This document shows, one piece after another, positions 1-11,800 of a stretch of 64,000 nt of DNA. The stretch is taken from contig JBITNC010000002.1 of the NCBI GenBank assembly GCA_050084985.1, positions 26,226,001 to 26,290,000 of the forward strand, read 5' to 3'. A model generated the notes under the pieces. It was not told where the DNA came from and did not search any database. It worked only from the letters and a program-made list of their open reading frames with translations. Source of the DNA: Nageia nagi (taxonomy: Eukaryota; Pinophyta). Numbering within the stretch: position 1 is the first letter of the stretch; each line of letters opens with the position of its first letter. Made by a program: the position numbers and the translations under genes.

Positions 1-542
1 CAAGCCTGTGGTCTTCAAAAGAAAACTTAAAAAAAAAAAATTTCTCTGGTCTTGTTTGCATCTCTAGATAATTCAAATGTTTCTTAAATTCTTATTTGCT
101 TATGTATCATCATTATAAAAAGTAATTCAGAGATCGAGAATGCAAAATTTAAGATCTTAGAACTGAATTGGCAGTCCAATTTATTCATTATTTCAACAAT
201 CACATAATTCACTGCTCTCTTAGGTTGCTTTTTACAACTTATGATGTTCATTCAGTGGACTAAAATCAAAGTAAGGCAATTCACGTAAAAGACACTCCCT
301 GCTAATTTGCCAACACCTAGTTACACCTGAAGAGCTCCTGGAATTTGTATTGATATATATTCTCAACTCTTTTGATATGAAGATTGATGAATCACTGAGA
401 TAGTTTTCTTGTGTGTTACAGAAAAAGGAATACTGTCTGAACTATTTTGGAGCCAAGGTCATAATCTTTGCATATCTTGAGAAATCACTATTTGTTTTAG
501 TGAATGCAAAGCAGAGTAGTTTAGTTTGTTTTATATTCAAAG

Positions 543-602
543 GATCAAATGGCTGATATTCTCATAAAAACTGTATGGAAGGAGATGTTTGAGGAGTTCT
601 GA
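543..602 (+). pseudogene. Ty1/copia RNase H C-terminus remnant
   Basis: The translation DQMADILIKTVWKEMFEEF followed by a stop matches the conserved end of Ty1/copia polyproteins (the D-x-x-AD-(I/L)-x-T-K tail after RNase H). Upstream sequence to about 420 is out of frame and unreadable, so this is a decayed end of pol. It lies 53 bp before a purine-rich AGGGG tract and a TGTTGGA LTR start, the layout expected at a Copia 3' end. Confidence 0.6.
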
Positions 603-654
603 GTTCAGACAATTTCTTGGAGCTAGAACTCTACTAATTACATATTATTAGGGG

Positions 655-1260
655 TGTTGGAAATGGTGTCCAATTTCTATATTTTTTAATGGTATTTTTA
701 ATTACCTCGGTTAATGTTGAGTGCAATCATTTGAGTGTGAGTCAATGACTCATGAGTAAATGTAGGGTAAGATGATTTCATTTATTATTCCCTTCTTCTT
801 ATGGTTCATCTAAGACATGTGCTCTGTTTACTTGTCATATAATGTCATAAGCTTTTATGCCTTACCACGTATTCTTGTCACAGGGTGTCAAAAGAATAAT
901 CTATTTCTTAATGATTATCTTCTCACATTTGTAAACTCTACGAGTTGTGTTATTCAATACTCCTTACTCTTGTAACTTCCATGTACCATGTCCTTTATCA
1001 TGACATACATTTCACTAAAAAATATTCCTGCATAGCAGTAGAATTTGGCGTTCCTTCTCTTCTCTATATATGAAGAGCAATTATGGATTATTATTTTAAA
1101 GGAATGTATCACATCATTTGTATGAAAGAATGTTTAGTATACAGCCAGGGAAATAGTATGTTTTTCATTATACAGTTTTTAAATAGTTCCCACCAAGCAT
1201 TTGGATCTTCAAGGCTAAGCATTGATCTGATCAATCCTTGATACACTATTGTAAACCTTG
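655..1260 (+). mobile_element. Copia-type 3' LTR remnant (right end uncertain)
   Basis: It begins TGTTGGAAATGG directly after a TTAGGGG polypurine-like tract and the decayed pol end. A TATA-like CTCTATATATG is at 1062-1072, about 400 bp into the LTR. I could not find the matching CA end, so the right border is an estimate. No 5' LTR is in the window. Confidence 0.4.
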
Positions 1261-1546
1261 GAGTAAAATTTAATATGTTCTTTTTTAATTATCTTATTTT
1301 ATTTTACTTTTTTCCTAATTGTAATATATTGGACTTTGAATTTCGAATTTCACTTCTTTTATTATTCATTATTTCCTTCTTTTTGTTTTTTGCTGAATTT
1401 TTTTTCATGTAGATTCAATTTTTGATTGTCTCATCCTTCTAGATTTTGTTTTTAAAATATAGATTTGTTAGTTCTATCTCCTTTTTCTCTCTTTTTTTGT
1501 TCCTTGTTTCTTTCTTCTTAATTGTTTCTTTCCAGAATATGAATTT
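1261..1546. other. AT-rich sequence, nothing recognised
   Basis: A T-rich stretch with runs such as TTTTTAATTATC. I see no reading frame, repeat unit or structure in it. It may include the rest of the Copia LTR remnant on its left. Confidence 0.4.
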
Positions 1547-1551
1547 TGTTT

Positions 1552-2649
1552 TGTGATGCCCCCTTTGTATTCTGGACAACTTTAGTGGATTCTTGAGAAT
1601 CCCATTGTAATATAGGTTTACTTTGTGTTATTCTTTCATATTGTAACTCGGGATAGGAGACTATTGGGTCATTGACCCTATTTGTGAGCCCCAAGTGGGA
1701 CGTCTCCCTCTTGTGGAATAGCATAGGAGATGTATTAGTGTAGTTGGCTCATTATGGATGCGTCAGGCCAAGAGTGGCCCTACGTCTGCCCTAAGAGACC
1801 TAGCGACACCTTGAGGCCCCATGATAGCTCCCCCGTGCATGCATGGCACCCTCGAAGCATGCGCTAGCCATTTGAGCATGAGGAAGACCCACGTGGCATG
1901 TTTGGGCACTTAAACACCCACTTTGGGCATTATGGGCCCCTTAGTTGGTCAACATTGGAAATAAAGGGGAAGTTGGTAACTTTGAGGTAGGAACACAACA
2001 TGAGGTTATAAAAAGACCCTGGAGTCTCATTTGGAGGTTAGCTGATTGATTGATTTTTTTGTTATCTCTTGTTCGTGTGACTATCCGAGCTTGGCGGTGC
2101 TGAGTGAATTTCCTAGACAAAGCGTCAAGAGGGTGTTTGGGCTGAGGGATCCCGAATATCTATGGTTAGGTGGAGCATCTAACCCATCTGGTGGCATCCG
2201 AGGGTTCCATTCCTTCCATTCAGTTGGATTTCTAGTGTTCGAGGAGAGCCCCTTCGGTGGGGAGGAGTCCAGTGCTGAGGGAGTGAATCTGTCCCACTAT
2301 TCCGAGTTCTCTTGTCATTGATCTTGTATATCTGGCTGTTCTGAAGAGGCCACGTTTGCCATTGGGCTATTGTAATCTCCTCTATTGAATAAACATAACA
2401 TTGAGAGTTCTTGTCTTATTATTTGTGTTGTGAATGATTGTTGCTTGCATACGTGGATATTGAGTGAATGTGCTATTGGTATTGCTCTTGTTAACGGTGA
2501 ATTAGTGAGGAGGGCTGACATTAGCCTTAGGAGTGAAATTGTGCCCTAGAGGGCCAATGTTGAGTTGTGGATGTGTAATTGAGAGTTTTGGAAACCCTAG
2601 CCTCGGCACATTGGTTGTTTTGGCACGCATGTTCATTTGGAACATTACA
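1552..2649 (+). mobile_element. Solo LTR (TGTGATG...CATTACA family)
   Basis: The ends TGTGATGCCCCC and GGAACATTACA are imperfect inverted repeats. The 5 bp TGTTT is present immediately before (1547-1551) and after (2650-2654), a perfect target duplication. A TATA box (TATAAAAA) is at 2007-2014, which fits a U3/R boundary near 2035. There is no internal region, so this is a solo LTR left by recombination between two LTRs. Related LTRs sit at 19849-20855 and, inverted, at 38414-39703; 1620-1710 and 39540-39610 share easily seen words such as GGGACGTC/GACGTCCC. Confidence 0.85.
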
Positions 2650-2837
2650 TGTTTTATCCTTTTGACACCTATTTCTTTTCTTAACTAATGAATCAATGAT
2701 TAATTAAATAAGCATATAATAGGCATCATTTATTCTCCAAGTGATCTGAAGGGGATATTTATCATCTTCATTGAACACTTATTGAGCATTGGGTGTATTT
2801 GTCATCACTTGGAATCTTGAAACTAACTACTAAGGTG

Positions 2838-3490
2838 TCAAAGCCTATGTTATTTATGGTCCATGGAGCCATGGGGTCTTACCTTCAGTCATCACTGAGA
2901 ATCTTAGTTGGAACCATAGTAGTGAACCGATTTGCTCAATATTCATTTGGGTTCTTCATTTTCGCCTAAAAAAGGCATATTCACCTATTCTCATTATTAT
3001 TCCAGAGAGGTGTGCTCTGGAATCTTTCTCCATGCCGCATAAAAGTTTGGGTTGTGCGAAAGCGGCATCCCTGGCGGTCCACTCGCTCGCTCTTTTCGTT
3101 CTCTTCCATGTCACAACAAGGAAAATCAGCCATGTGGAGAATATTCGGTAAAGAACTTGGCAAACTAAAATTGAAAAAGTTCCAAGAAGTGAACTGGATT
3201 TGGCCAATGTCAAAGCCTATGCTATTTATGGTCCATGGAGCCATGGGGTCTTACCATCGGTCATCACTTGGAATCTTGGAACCATAGTAGTGAACTAGAT
3301 TTGGCCAATATTTGTTTGGGTTCAAACTTTTGAAATTCAGCCATACGGAGAATATGCAGTAGAGAACTTGGCAAACTAAAATTGAAAAAGTTCCAATAAG
3401 TGAACCGGATATGGCCAATATTTGTTTGGGTTCAAACTTTTGAAATTCAGCCATTTGGAGAATCGGCAAACTAAAATTGACAAAAATACT
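2838..3490. repeat. Degenerate tandem duplication (~370 bp unit) with internal repeats
   Basis: The block starting AAGCCTATGTTATTTATGG at 2838 recurs at about 3209 with few changes (words GGAGCCATGGGGTCTTACC and GGAACCATAGTAGTGAAC). A second motif (CAGCCAT..GGAGAAT..., AACTTGGCAAACTAAAATTG) occurs at about 3130, 3338 and 3448. Short open frames here are by-products of the repeat. No coding function is seen. Confidence 0.6.
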
Positions 3491-5791
3491 AAATTTACAT
3501 AAAATTGATTGAATGATGATTATTAGACAATTATTCAAGAATTATTAAATGATTATTCAGGAATTATTTGGTGATTATTTGGCAGAGATTACATATTTTC
3601 AAAAGATACAACGTTGCCAAATTTGAAGGTCATTATTTGTTTTCATGAAAAGAATATTTGCTGAATTTTGTAACTATGCCTGGAACTAAGGTGTTAAATT
3701 CTAGCGAATTATTGTCCATGGACATGGACACAAGAGTGTCTACCTCCATAGTTAAAAGTGAATTTTTCCATATAAAATGATACTTGAGGGTTGTCCTTGG
3801 TTCTTTCATGATCCTCCTTTTATTTTGTTATTGTTATCATGTTGCTGCATTGACTTTATGATTATTGGGCTTGCGTTCTAGCAAATCGTATAATAGATTT
3901 GACATAAATTTTAATAAGATGGCTTATAGTTGTTGGTTTAATGCACACATTTTTTTTTTCTGGAATATTAAGCTGTTTTAGGAAGAAAAGAAAGAAATCT
4001 TAATAATGTCCAGGAATGACCAAACTGGGTCAGTGTTGTAAGGACAGAACTGCATATGTAACATTGCACAGGTCTGAAGGGGATGCCAGGAACAAATAGA
4101 ATAATGCCAAATTAATTAAGCAAGATCGAAGTTCAGTAGTGAATATGTGAAAAATATGTGGTGGTAGCTATGAATAAAGGAACATTACATGGTGTGACAT
4201 TGGTAATGCTGAATCAATGCTGATCCATAATATAGTGCTGAGTACTGGAAGAGGAATTGTCCTTAGTAACCCTTCTATTATCCAAAGCTGGTAAAGTTTG
4301 TGGAACGAGTCAGACATCTAGTGATGCATGTCTGTTTGGATTGCCTAGAAGATTTGGTGGAAATACTTTTTGTGTTCTACATATATACAAATAAGGTAAG
4401 TGGAAGTGAACTCCAGCGGTTTTGGTAAACCCTAAATTATTAACATTGCAGAAACAAAATTGGAGCACATAGTATTTATGAGGCCATTTGATTTGTGTTT
4501 GGGTGCCCAGATTGCCATTCGGGTTGTTGGTCATCAGAGTTAACCATTGGGTTCCCTCGTCGTGATCTTCCTCTATGCTGTCCCCATCACCACTGTGTTG
4601 AGGCATTACTAGCAATAAGCCTTTTGTTTATCACCAATTGTCACCAATACAATGCCTCTGCTTCCTGCCAATGCCAACTCTGTCAATTGTCATCTGTTCC
4701 TGTCAACACAATGTCTTATGATATCACAAGTCGATGCCTCTCAGCTATTTTTTCCATGTCAATTGATGCCACTTGCACAAACAGACAAAGCTTACAAGCG
4801 AACAAAGAACAATAGAGAACTCAAATGTCTGTTGTTTCAGGAAGCTCAACCATCCTCTGTAGTTACAAGATATGGTTTGTAATATAGATCTGGTGTAACA
4901 TATGTAATCTATAATCAGAACTTAAAGGTAGATGTGAATAGAGCTAGAAGATAAGTAGAATATGTCTGACCACACAACCCTTCTCATGATTAGCATCAAT
5001 GCCATCATGGAGTAGGAGTTTTTTCCTTTTGGATATAGGAATACATGGCATTACAGTTCTTCTCAGAGCTTTCATACAGCTTACCATTTGCAATTTCATT
5101 GTACACAATATTGATTGCTAATGGAATAAACTTTCTCCTAACTCTATTGTTTCTTGTGGAACACTCTGATCACTGCTCTCTGCGTTTGTTCAAGCACATA
5201 ACAAAACTGCTTGTACCAAATCTTGAGTCATCTATGCTCTTGAGAGGTCCCTTGGACCACATGGGATTCGGATCATTCTTCACTAACTTCCTTAGAGCGT
5301 TCAGTCTGAGTTAAGCTTAATGTCTGGTCATCTGTTCCATTGTTTGGAATTAACCTTCCATTGAGTGTTGAGAAAGAGGTATTTATTGTGTGTTTGTGAC
5401 CTTATTTATATAATTGTCCTTCCCATCTTTGACTGTTGATTGTGAGCAAATTATACAGCCATATGCTGATTGCTTTTTGAAAGACGTGTATATTATGATG
5501 ATCATTTGAAGAAAAATAAATCTCATGTGTTTTAGATACTCCATTATCTGGATCAAGAATTTTATTGGAACCATAGCCTGGCTTACAAATATCTTTTTGA
5601 TTGCCAGCTTATCCTTGGTTAGGGTTCTTTGTAAGATGACCCTTATTTCTCATTTCTGTTGTCGGAAGCAGTGTACAGTTGAATTTTAATTTCATAGCTC
5701 AAGATCTTAAGATATGTCAAGAATATGCTTGCTTCGAGGTTTGACAATCAATTTTAGTGCCAGAGAAACTCATCATCAAGTTTGTTGGCAG
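3491..5791. other. Non-coding sequence upstream of exon a
   Basis: Probably intron or 5' flank of the coiled-coil gene. Short frames exist on both strands at 4310-4815 and 5045-5314. The reverse complement of 5045-5290 has a protein-like look and may be an old transposon piece, but I recognise no family. No repeats with clear borders are seen. Confidence 0.4.
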
Positions 5792-5875
5792 AACTCTGAG
5801 GCAGAGAAACAAATCAAATTCTTTCAAAGTCGAGTGGCAGCAGCGTTTTCAGATAGGGATCGTGCTTTAATGGAG
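5792..5875 (+). CDS. Coiled-coil gene, exon a
   Basis: Twenty-eight codons in phase 0, ending '...DRDRALME' before a GT donor. I placed the acceptor at TTGGCAG/AAC. The reading frame is open further upstream to about 5714, so an earlier acceptor is possible. At least one earlier exon with the start codon must exist upstream of the window or was not recognised. Confidence 0.75.
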
Positions 5876-8800
5876 GTTACTATAAATATTCTTTTGACTT
5901 GTGTTAATACAAATGTGTTGTTTTCTTGTTTCTGGAATTTTATCTAATTGTGTCTTCTAAACAGGTTGAGAGGGCTCATCAAAAGGAAACTTCTATGTCC
6001 AATAGACTGAACGAACTTCAAAACAGGTAGTTAAAGTGTGTAGCATTCAAGATGCTATCATCATTTTTCATTTCATAGATGTATTTTAGTGAATCACTAT
6101 GCCCAACCCTACAAATTGTCATGTCCATCTTTAGAAATGGTCTCAATTCATTAGTGGTAGGCCATGAAATGATTCTTGTTTGCAAGCATTTTCAGTATTA
6201 AAAAACATGAAGAAACAATGCCATCATACAGCTGAATTGTAGCTCAAACTGATCAGGTTGTTAGTTGTATTTTTCATCCTTTTCCTCATTGTGTTAGGTA
6301 GTTCTTGATCTCTCTCTCTCTCTCTCTCTCTCTTTTATGAATTTTAAGGATAATTGGTTTTCTTGATTATTTATTTACACTAATGCATATGCTTTCACTA
6401 AAGTCACATGCTGCAGCTTAGCCATTTTAGGATTAGTATTTGAAATATATGTTAAAGACTTGAATTGATGAACTAGAGGCAAATGAAGATTATTGATGCG
6501 ACTATTTAAACTGGAAACATCAGTATGATGCACAAGTTATGCCAATTTGAATACAAAAGTAGGGAAAGCCATAGAAGCAAATCAAGCTATGATTCGCCTC
6601 AAGCATTTTGATTTAGAAATAAACATGGAGTAGTGAAATATTTAACAGAGTGAAGGATTTATTAAAGATAAGGATTCTATATGTAGACTGATAACTTGTA
6701 AGCTGTAGAGGAGCTTGCAATTTCTCTTGGTAGGCATAGATAAGTTGACCAATCATGAAGAAGATCATATTGGTAAGTTGCATCTTTTCACTTTTCAAAA
6801 ATATGATTATCACTAAGATAGAAAGAACCTTGGAAGATGCAACAACACTGAAATTAGTGACTGACAGATTACCTTTCCTTTGTCCATGTCTGTTTCATCA
6901 ATTTTTATATTTATAATTGATACTTGATTTTCCAGCAATGTAGTAAATATGATATGTAAACTATGGGGTTACATGTGAAGTCCAGCAATTCTAATTGACG
7001 TGATCTACTGGATTCTTTGCCTCTGATGTTGTCATATCGAACCTGTGTATTGGGCTTTTGACAAAGTTATTCCAATTCAAGAGCTTTTGCCAAACAACAA
7101 AAATTTTGGACAGTCGAGTCTTTAAGAAGGAATCTGCAAATTTCATGTTAACATACAAATGCAATATCAACTCTTGTTTTGGCAGGGCAAACTCTTTTCA
7201 ACTGTCTTTGTATGTGATGTCTCTTAGTTCTAGTTCATCATCTTTCCACATAGTTTCAAAAACATTCTGACTATAAAGATTTCAAATATGGATCATTTGT
7301 ATTGGATCATGATATCAATTCAAATACTACTAATATTCATGATCAGATCTTGAGCAAGTTTTTATTATGATGATGTTTAAATTGCCCATTGGAGACTCAA
7401 GGGCTACTGTCATTCTTGAAATAGTGTTTGATAGTTTGATGCACCAAAGTTTAAATTACTGTGAACAACCCACATCGAATTCTTTTTATGGCATCATTCA
7501 TAAATTATATACATAAATTTGTATGTCACATTCCAAATTTGTTTTAAAAACTGTTTTTCATTCTGAACATTGGATAACCTTTATGTTTTTTTCAAACCTA
7601 TTCAACATTTTGAACCATGTTACTGCAAAAGTGAGGATTGTGGTGCAATTTATATTCTCTTATCACATACGGCTTGTTTGTGTGGACAACTGGGGCCCTT
7701 TGTGTTTTTATCGATCTATTTATCAGTGGGGGCATGATCAGAACATATTTGAGCTGTTTCCTATATTTTGGAATGTGTAGGTATGTTTCCTATGCATTTC
7801 TACATGGCTGAAGCATAGGCAACTTGAGAAACATGGCTCACATCCCCGAGGATAGGTACACTGGTAAGAAGGAGCTTTGATCGTGAAATATATGACTGGA
7901 TGCTACATTCTACTGACAATGGTAGTTATCTTGTCATCTTTATACAAACTAGTTGCAAGCACAGATCTGGATACAAAACATTCCCACATAGTTTGTTGGT
8001 TTCATGAAGGATATATTCTTTATTAGCAGCCTAAGTAACTTGGTTCGAGTTTGACTCCAAGTAAAACAAAACCTTTTAAAATTTTTGCCAATTAAATTCA
8101 TCAAAATTATGAATTTGAGAAAAAATGTTTTGATTTGAATTGGGATTGCAACTTCCGAATTCTTTGATTATGTTCTGCTACTGAACACAGGGCCTAAGTT
8201 GAAAGATGAAAAAAGTCAAAAACTAGTGGTTTGAAGCAAACATTGAATAATTGTGAATTCTGTTGCAACTTTGAATTAACAGTTCTGATGGTTGAGCACT
8301 ACCTCTTTGCCTCATCTATCGACACACTTCAAAGAACTTAGAAGATTGGCTGAAAATCAGTCAAGTAGTGTAAATTATTACTGATACAAGTCAATGATTT
8401 GCACTTGTAATATGTCTCTGTTGCTTCTTCTAGATTGAAGTCGAAGAAAGAAACAAAGGATCCTATCAATAATTTTGTAAGATTGGACTGATAATACATT
8501 ATGCGGAGAGTTTTGTACTATTTCTAAAGAGAAAAGGACCGTTATGAAGTATATAAATGGGTGTTAAATCATTCAACTGTAAAGTGGAGCTGTAAATGGT
8601 TTCATGATATACAGCCAAAATGACTGTATGTTAGTCACTCCTGAAGTACATAAAACTCCACATCTGCTTCTGGGTAATTCCTTTCATGATGATTTTGGAT
8701 TACTTGGCTTCAGGGAAGCATTTTTTTGAGCCCTAATGCTGACTCTTTTAATTGGTGCCAGATCAGAATCATTCTTCCCACAACAGAAAATATTGTGAAA

Positions 8801-11800
8801 GTGGTGAACAAGCTTGAAATATAACTGCAAGTAGGACCAACGAGGTGCTTCCTATAGATGACAGTCCTTCAGTTATGTGTTATTTACTGATCTATTCTCA
8901 TCATGAAGGTTACAAACTTATACAATGGACTGTTAATACTGTTTGTTTGTTTTGCTGTTATTGTTCACATTTGAATTTACTCGCTTCTACATGTTAAAGC
9001 ACATCGCCAGTTTTGTTTCATGGTGATGTGAATTGTAACAATCATTTATTCTCTTCTTTTGGATTTTATGGATATTATTATATTAATAAAGTTTATAATC
9101 GCCTATTTATATTTTAAATTGTTTGATTGGATGATACCTTGAACATGTGACACAAATGGAGCATGCTGCTCCCTTGCATTTATATGGCTGTTGAACATTC
9201 GGCTTTTATTGTACATAAGATGGAAGGTTGTGTTGTAATAAAGAGTATTCATACAACTAATTACATGAATTTTGCATCAGTGCATGTTTAGAACTGGATG
9301 TTTCTGAAAGATGAGTCGTGTGTCCAAATTTTGAACTTACCATATGCTTGAATCTAAGCTTGAAATAAAGTATGAAAAGGGAACGTGAATCAGCCTTGCA
9401 TATAGTTTTACTTTTATACTTGAGATGTTTTTAATTCCCTTTTTTCGATTTTGAAATGATTTTTCATGTTTATTCATTGTATAAAATTTTCCTAAGAAGG
9501 TGACCTATCGTCTATCTTTTGATGATTTTCAGCAAAATAATGCTTGCTTATGTGTAAATGAAGAAGCTTCCTGTTGTTTATGAATATGTTCCAGGATGGA
9601 AGAGATGACAGCAGATCGCTTAGAAGAAATGAAACATTGCAGTGAATTGGAGAGTAATTTGTGTGAGTCAAAAGCAGAAATCACAAAGTTGAAACAGGTG
9701 TTTACTGCATTATTTCTGTACTTATTTTACTATATTTATTTGTGGAATGAAAATGAATAAGAGTCTTGAGAAATTGTGTTGTTATGAGTGTTTTCTACTC
9801 TAGATTGTATACCTCTATGCCATATAAAATACGTTTGGCATAAACTTGAGTTTGAGAAATCGATCCTAACTAGGTTCAAACTTGAGAAGTGATTACAGTA
9901 TATATCCTAAGGTGGAGCTGTTCTATTTGAGTGTAGCTTTGGAATTCTGATTCTTCATGTATCACGTTAGGCCTTCATAGAGACGTACTGATAATGTACT
10001 AGGTTTTACTAGTTCATATGTCTTTTTATTTGATATTCTGATAGAAATTTCTAGTTTCTTATACCTTGGTTACGACTTCCTTTATGGAAAATTTGAGTGT
10101 TGTGTCCTATTAATTGACCTTTAACTGTTATGGTTTGGATTGGACATTTTAGAGGACAAGTATGGCTCTTTCATTTCCTGCTGTTATAAGGATCTATGTG
10201 ATCATTTTATATAGAACTGCCATATTTTAGGTTGTTTGTCTGCATCCTCTACGAGTCATCTGATAATTAGAGCTGCTCCTCAAGTCTCTTAGTTTAAAAT
10301 GTTGCTACTCAATTAACCAAAAACCAAATTTACGTTCAAAGAGCTTGAGCAGGTTAAAACACCTCCAACAGATGACATACGTCAGCTTCAAGATCCAGCA
10401 TTAGACAATGTCACTAACAAGCTTACAGAAATTTTTAACACAACATAAGAATCCGAAAGATGAAAGCATTGGTTTGCAGCTGTTGATTGAAAAGCAATAG
10501 AACATGCTGAGTGTAGGTGGCCACAGGAATTTAAATGAAAGTCGATGAAAGAGCATAAAAAATAAGGAACTCGAGTTTGAGCTAGTAGCCTTCAGAAATA
10601 GGCTCAATAAATTCAGGTCAGACATGCTTTCTTACTTGAGAATTTGATCAACATCATCATCTTATTATCTTATTTTACTCCATCCAGAAAAGCAAACCCA
10701 CATTTCAATTTTAATGTATCTTTCAAACCGAGTCAAACAAATGGGTGAATGATCTTTCTTACGCTGGCTTGAGGGATTATTTAACTTCGGATGAACTTGA
10801 AGTACAATTTAATTTTGGACAAACTTTAGGGCCAATTTAATTGGGACAAGTCACTTATTTGCAACATATTGATCAAACACGAGTCCAAAAAGATGAAGAA
10901 ATTGATTGGTTTCGAAACTATCATCACTAGTTATTGGTAAAAACATAGACACCTCAAGTCAAAATGAAAATTGACAATTGTTCATAAGCAATACTTTTAC
11001 TGATTATGAGCGTCATTTTGATCAATAAGTATAAAATAAATGCCCAAGTTATGTACTTTCTCCTCCTTATTTGAGCCTCTTTAAGGGCATCAAAATTATT
11101 ACACTTGAGAGGCATGAGATGAAGGATTTTCTCATTCAATGAGAATTCTTGAAGACTGTTGAAGAAGCCAGACTTTAGAGGCACTAAGGATCTATTTGGT
11201 AGAAACAGAGCATGTTGTTCATTATTTTCTTGGCTGAGGATTCTCAAATGATGTCTAAATGATAAATATGCATAAGAAAGATGGAAACTGACAAGATTGT
11301 TGTCAGATGTCTTATAGCTCATGTCCAATTGTTTGTTGTCTCCTTGGGCCTTTGGATCATGAAGGTGGAATTTCGAGTTGTTGTGTAACAAAACAACTTA
11401 GCTCATAAAGAAATCTTTGATGGTAGTCCACACTTTGCACAAATATATCTGTAAAATATTAGCAATATACTCTGGATAGTATTAACAAACTTAAAAATGA
11501 GTAACTCACATAAGATATCAATAATGGTAGCCACTTTGAGAAGGTAGAGTCTTTAGATCTAAGTTGCAGGAAACTTGTAAAACAGTTGCGTTCTCGTTTC
11601 AGAAACTTCCAGAAATTCGGAAACTTGGACAGAACTCAGAAACTTGTAAAGCCTCATCTATAAAGGCTTAGTTTGGATTTTACATCATGTAATCATTTAT
11701 GTGAGTTAATATAGACATGGCTTTCATTCTAAAATGTTATTTATATGTATCATTCTTATTTTTTTGCCAAGTTAATGTGGTATTTAAAAAACATAGAGAT

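Noticed and set aside
421-540. Possible exon after a TTACAG site
   Set aside because: The text is better explained as the decayed upstream part of the Copia RNase H remnant.
4310-4815. Frames of about 100 codons on both strands
   Set aside because: They overlap each other, have no domain, and no splice phase matches exon a.
5045-5314. 89-codon hydrophobic frame
   Set aside because: No signal or family recognised. The reverse complement looks more protein-like, so this is probably the shadow of an old element.
10954-11391. 145-codon reverse frame
   Set aside because: Lies next to an LTR-like end but shows no gag, pol or other similarity I can defend. Kept only as part of the carrier element.
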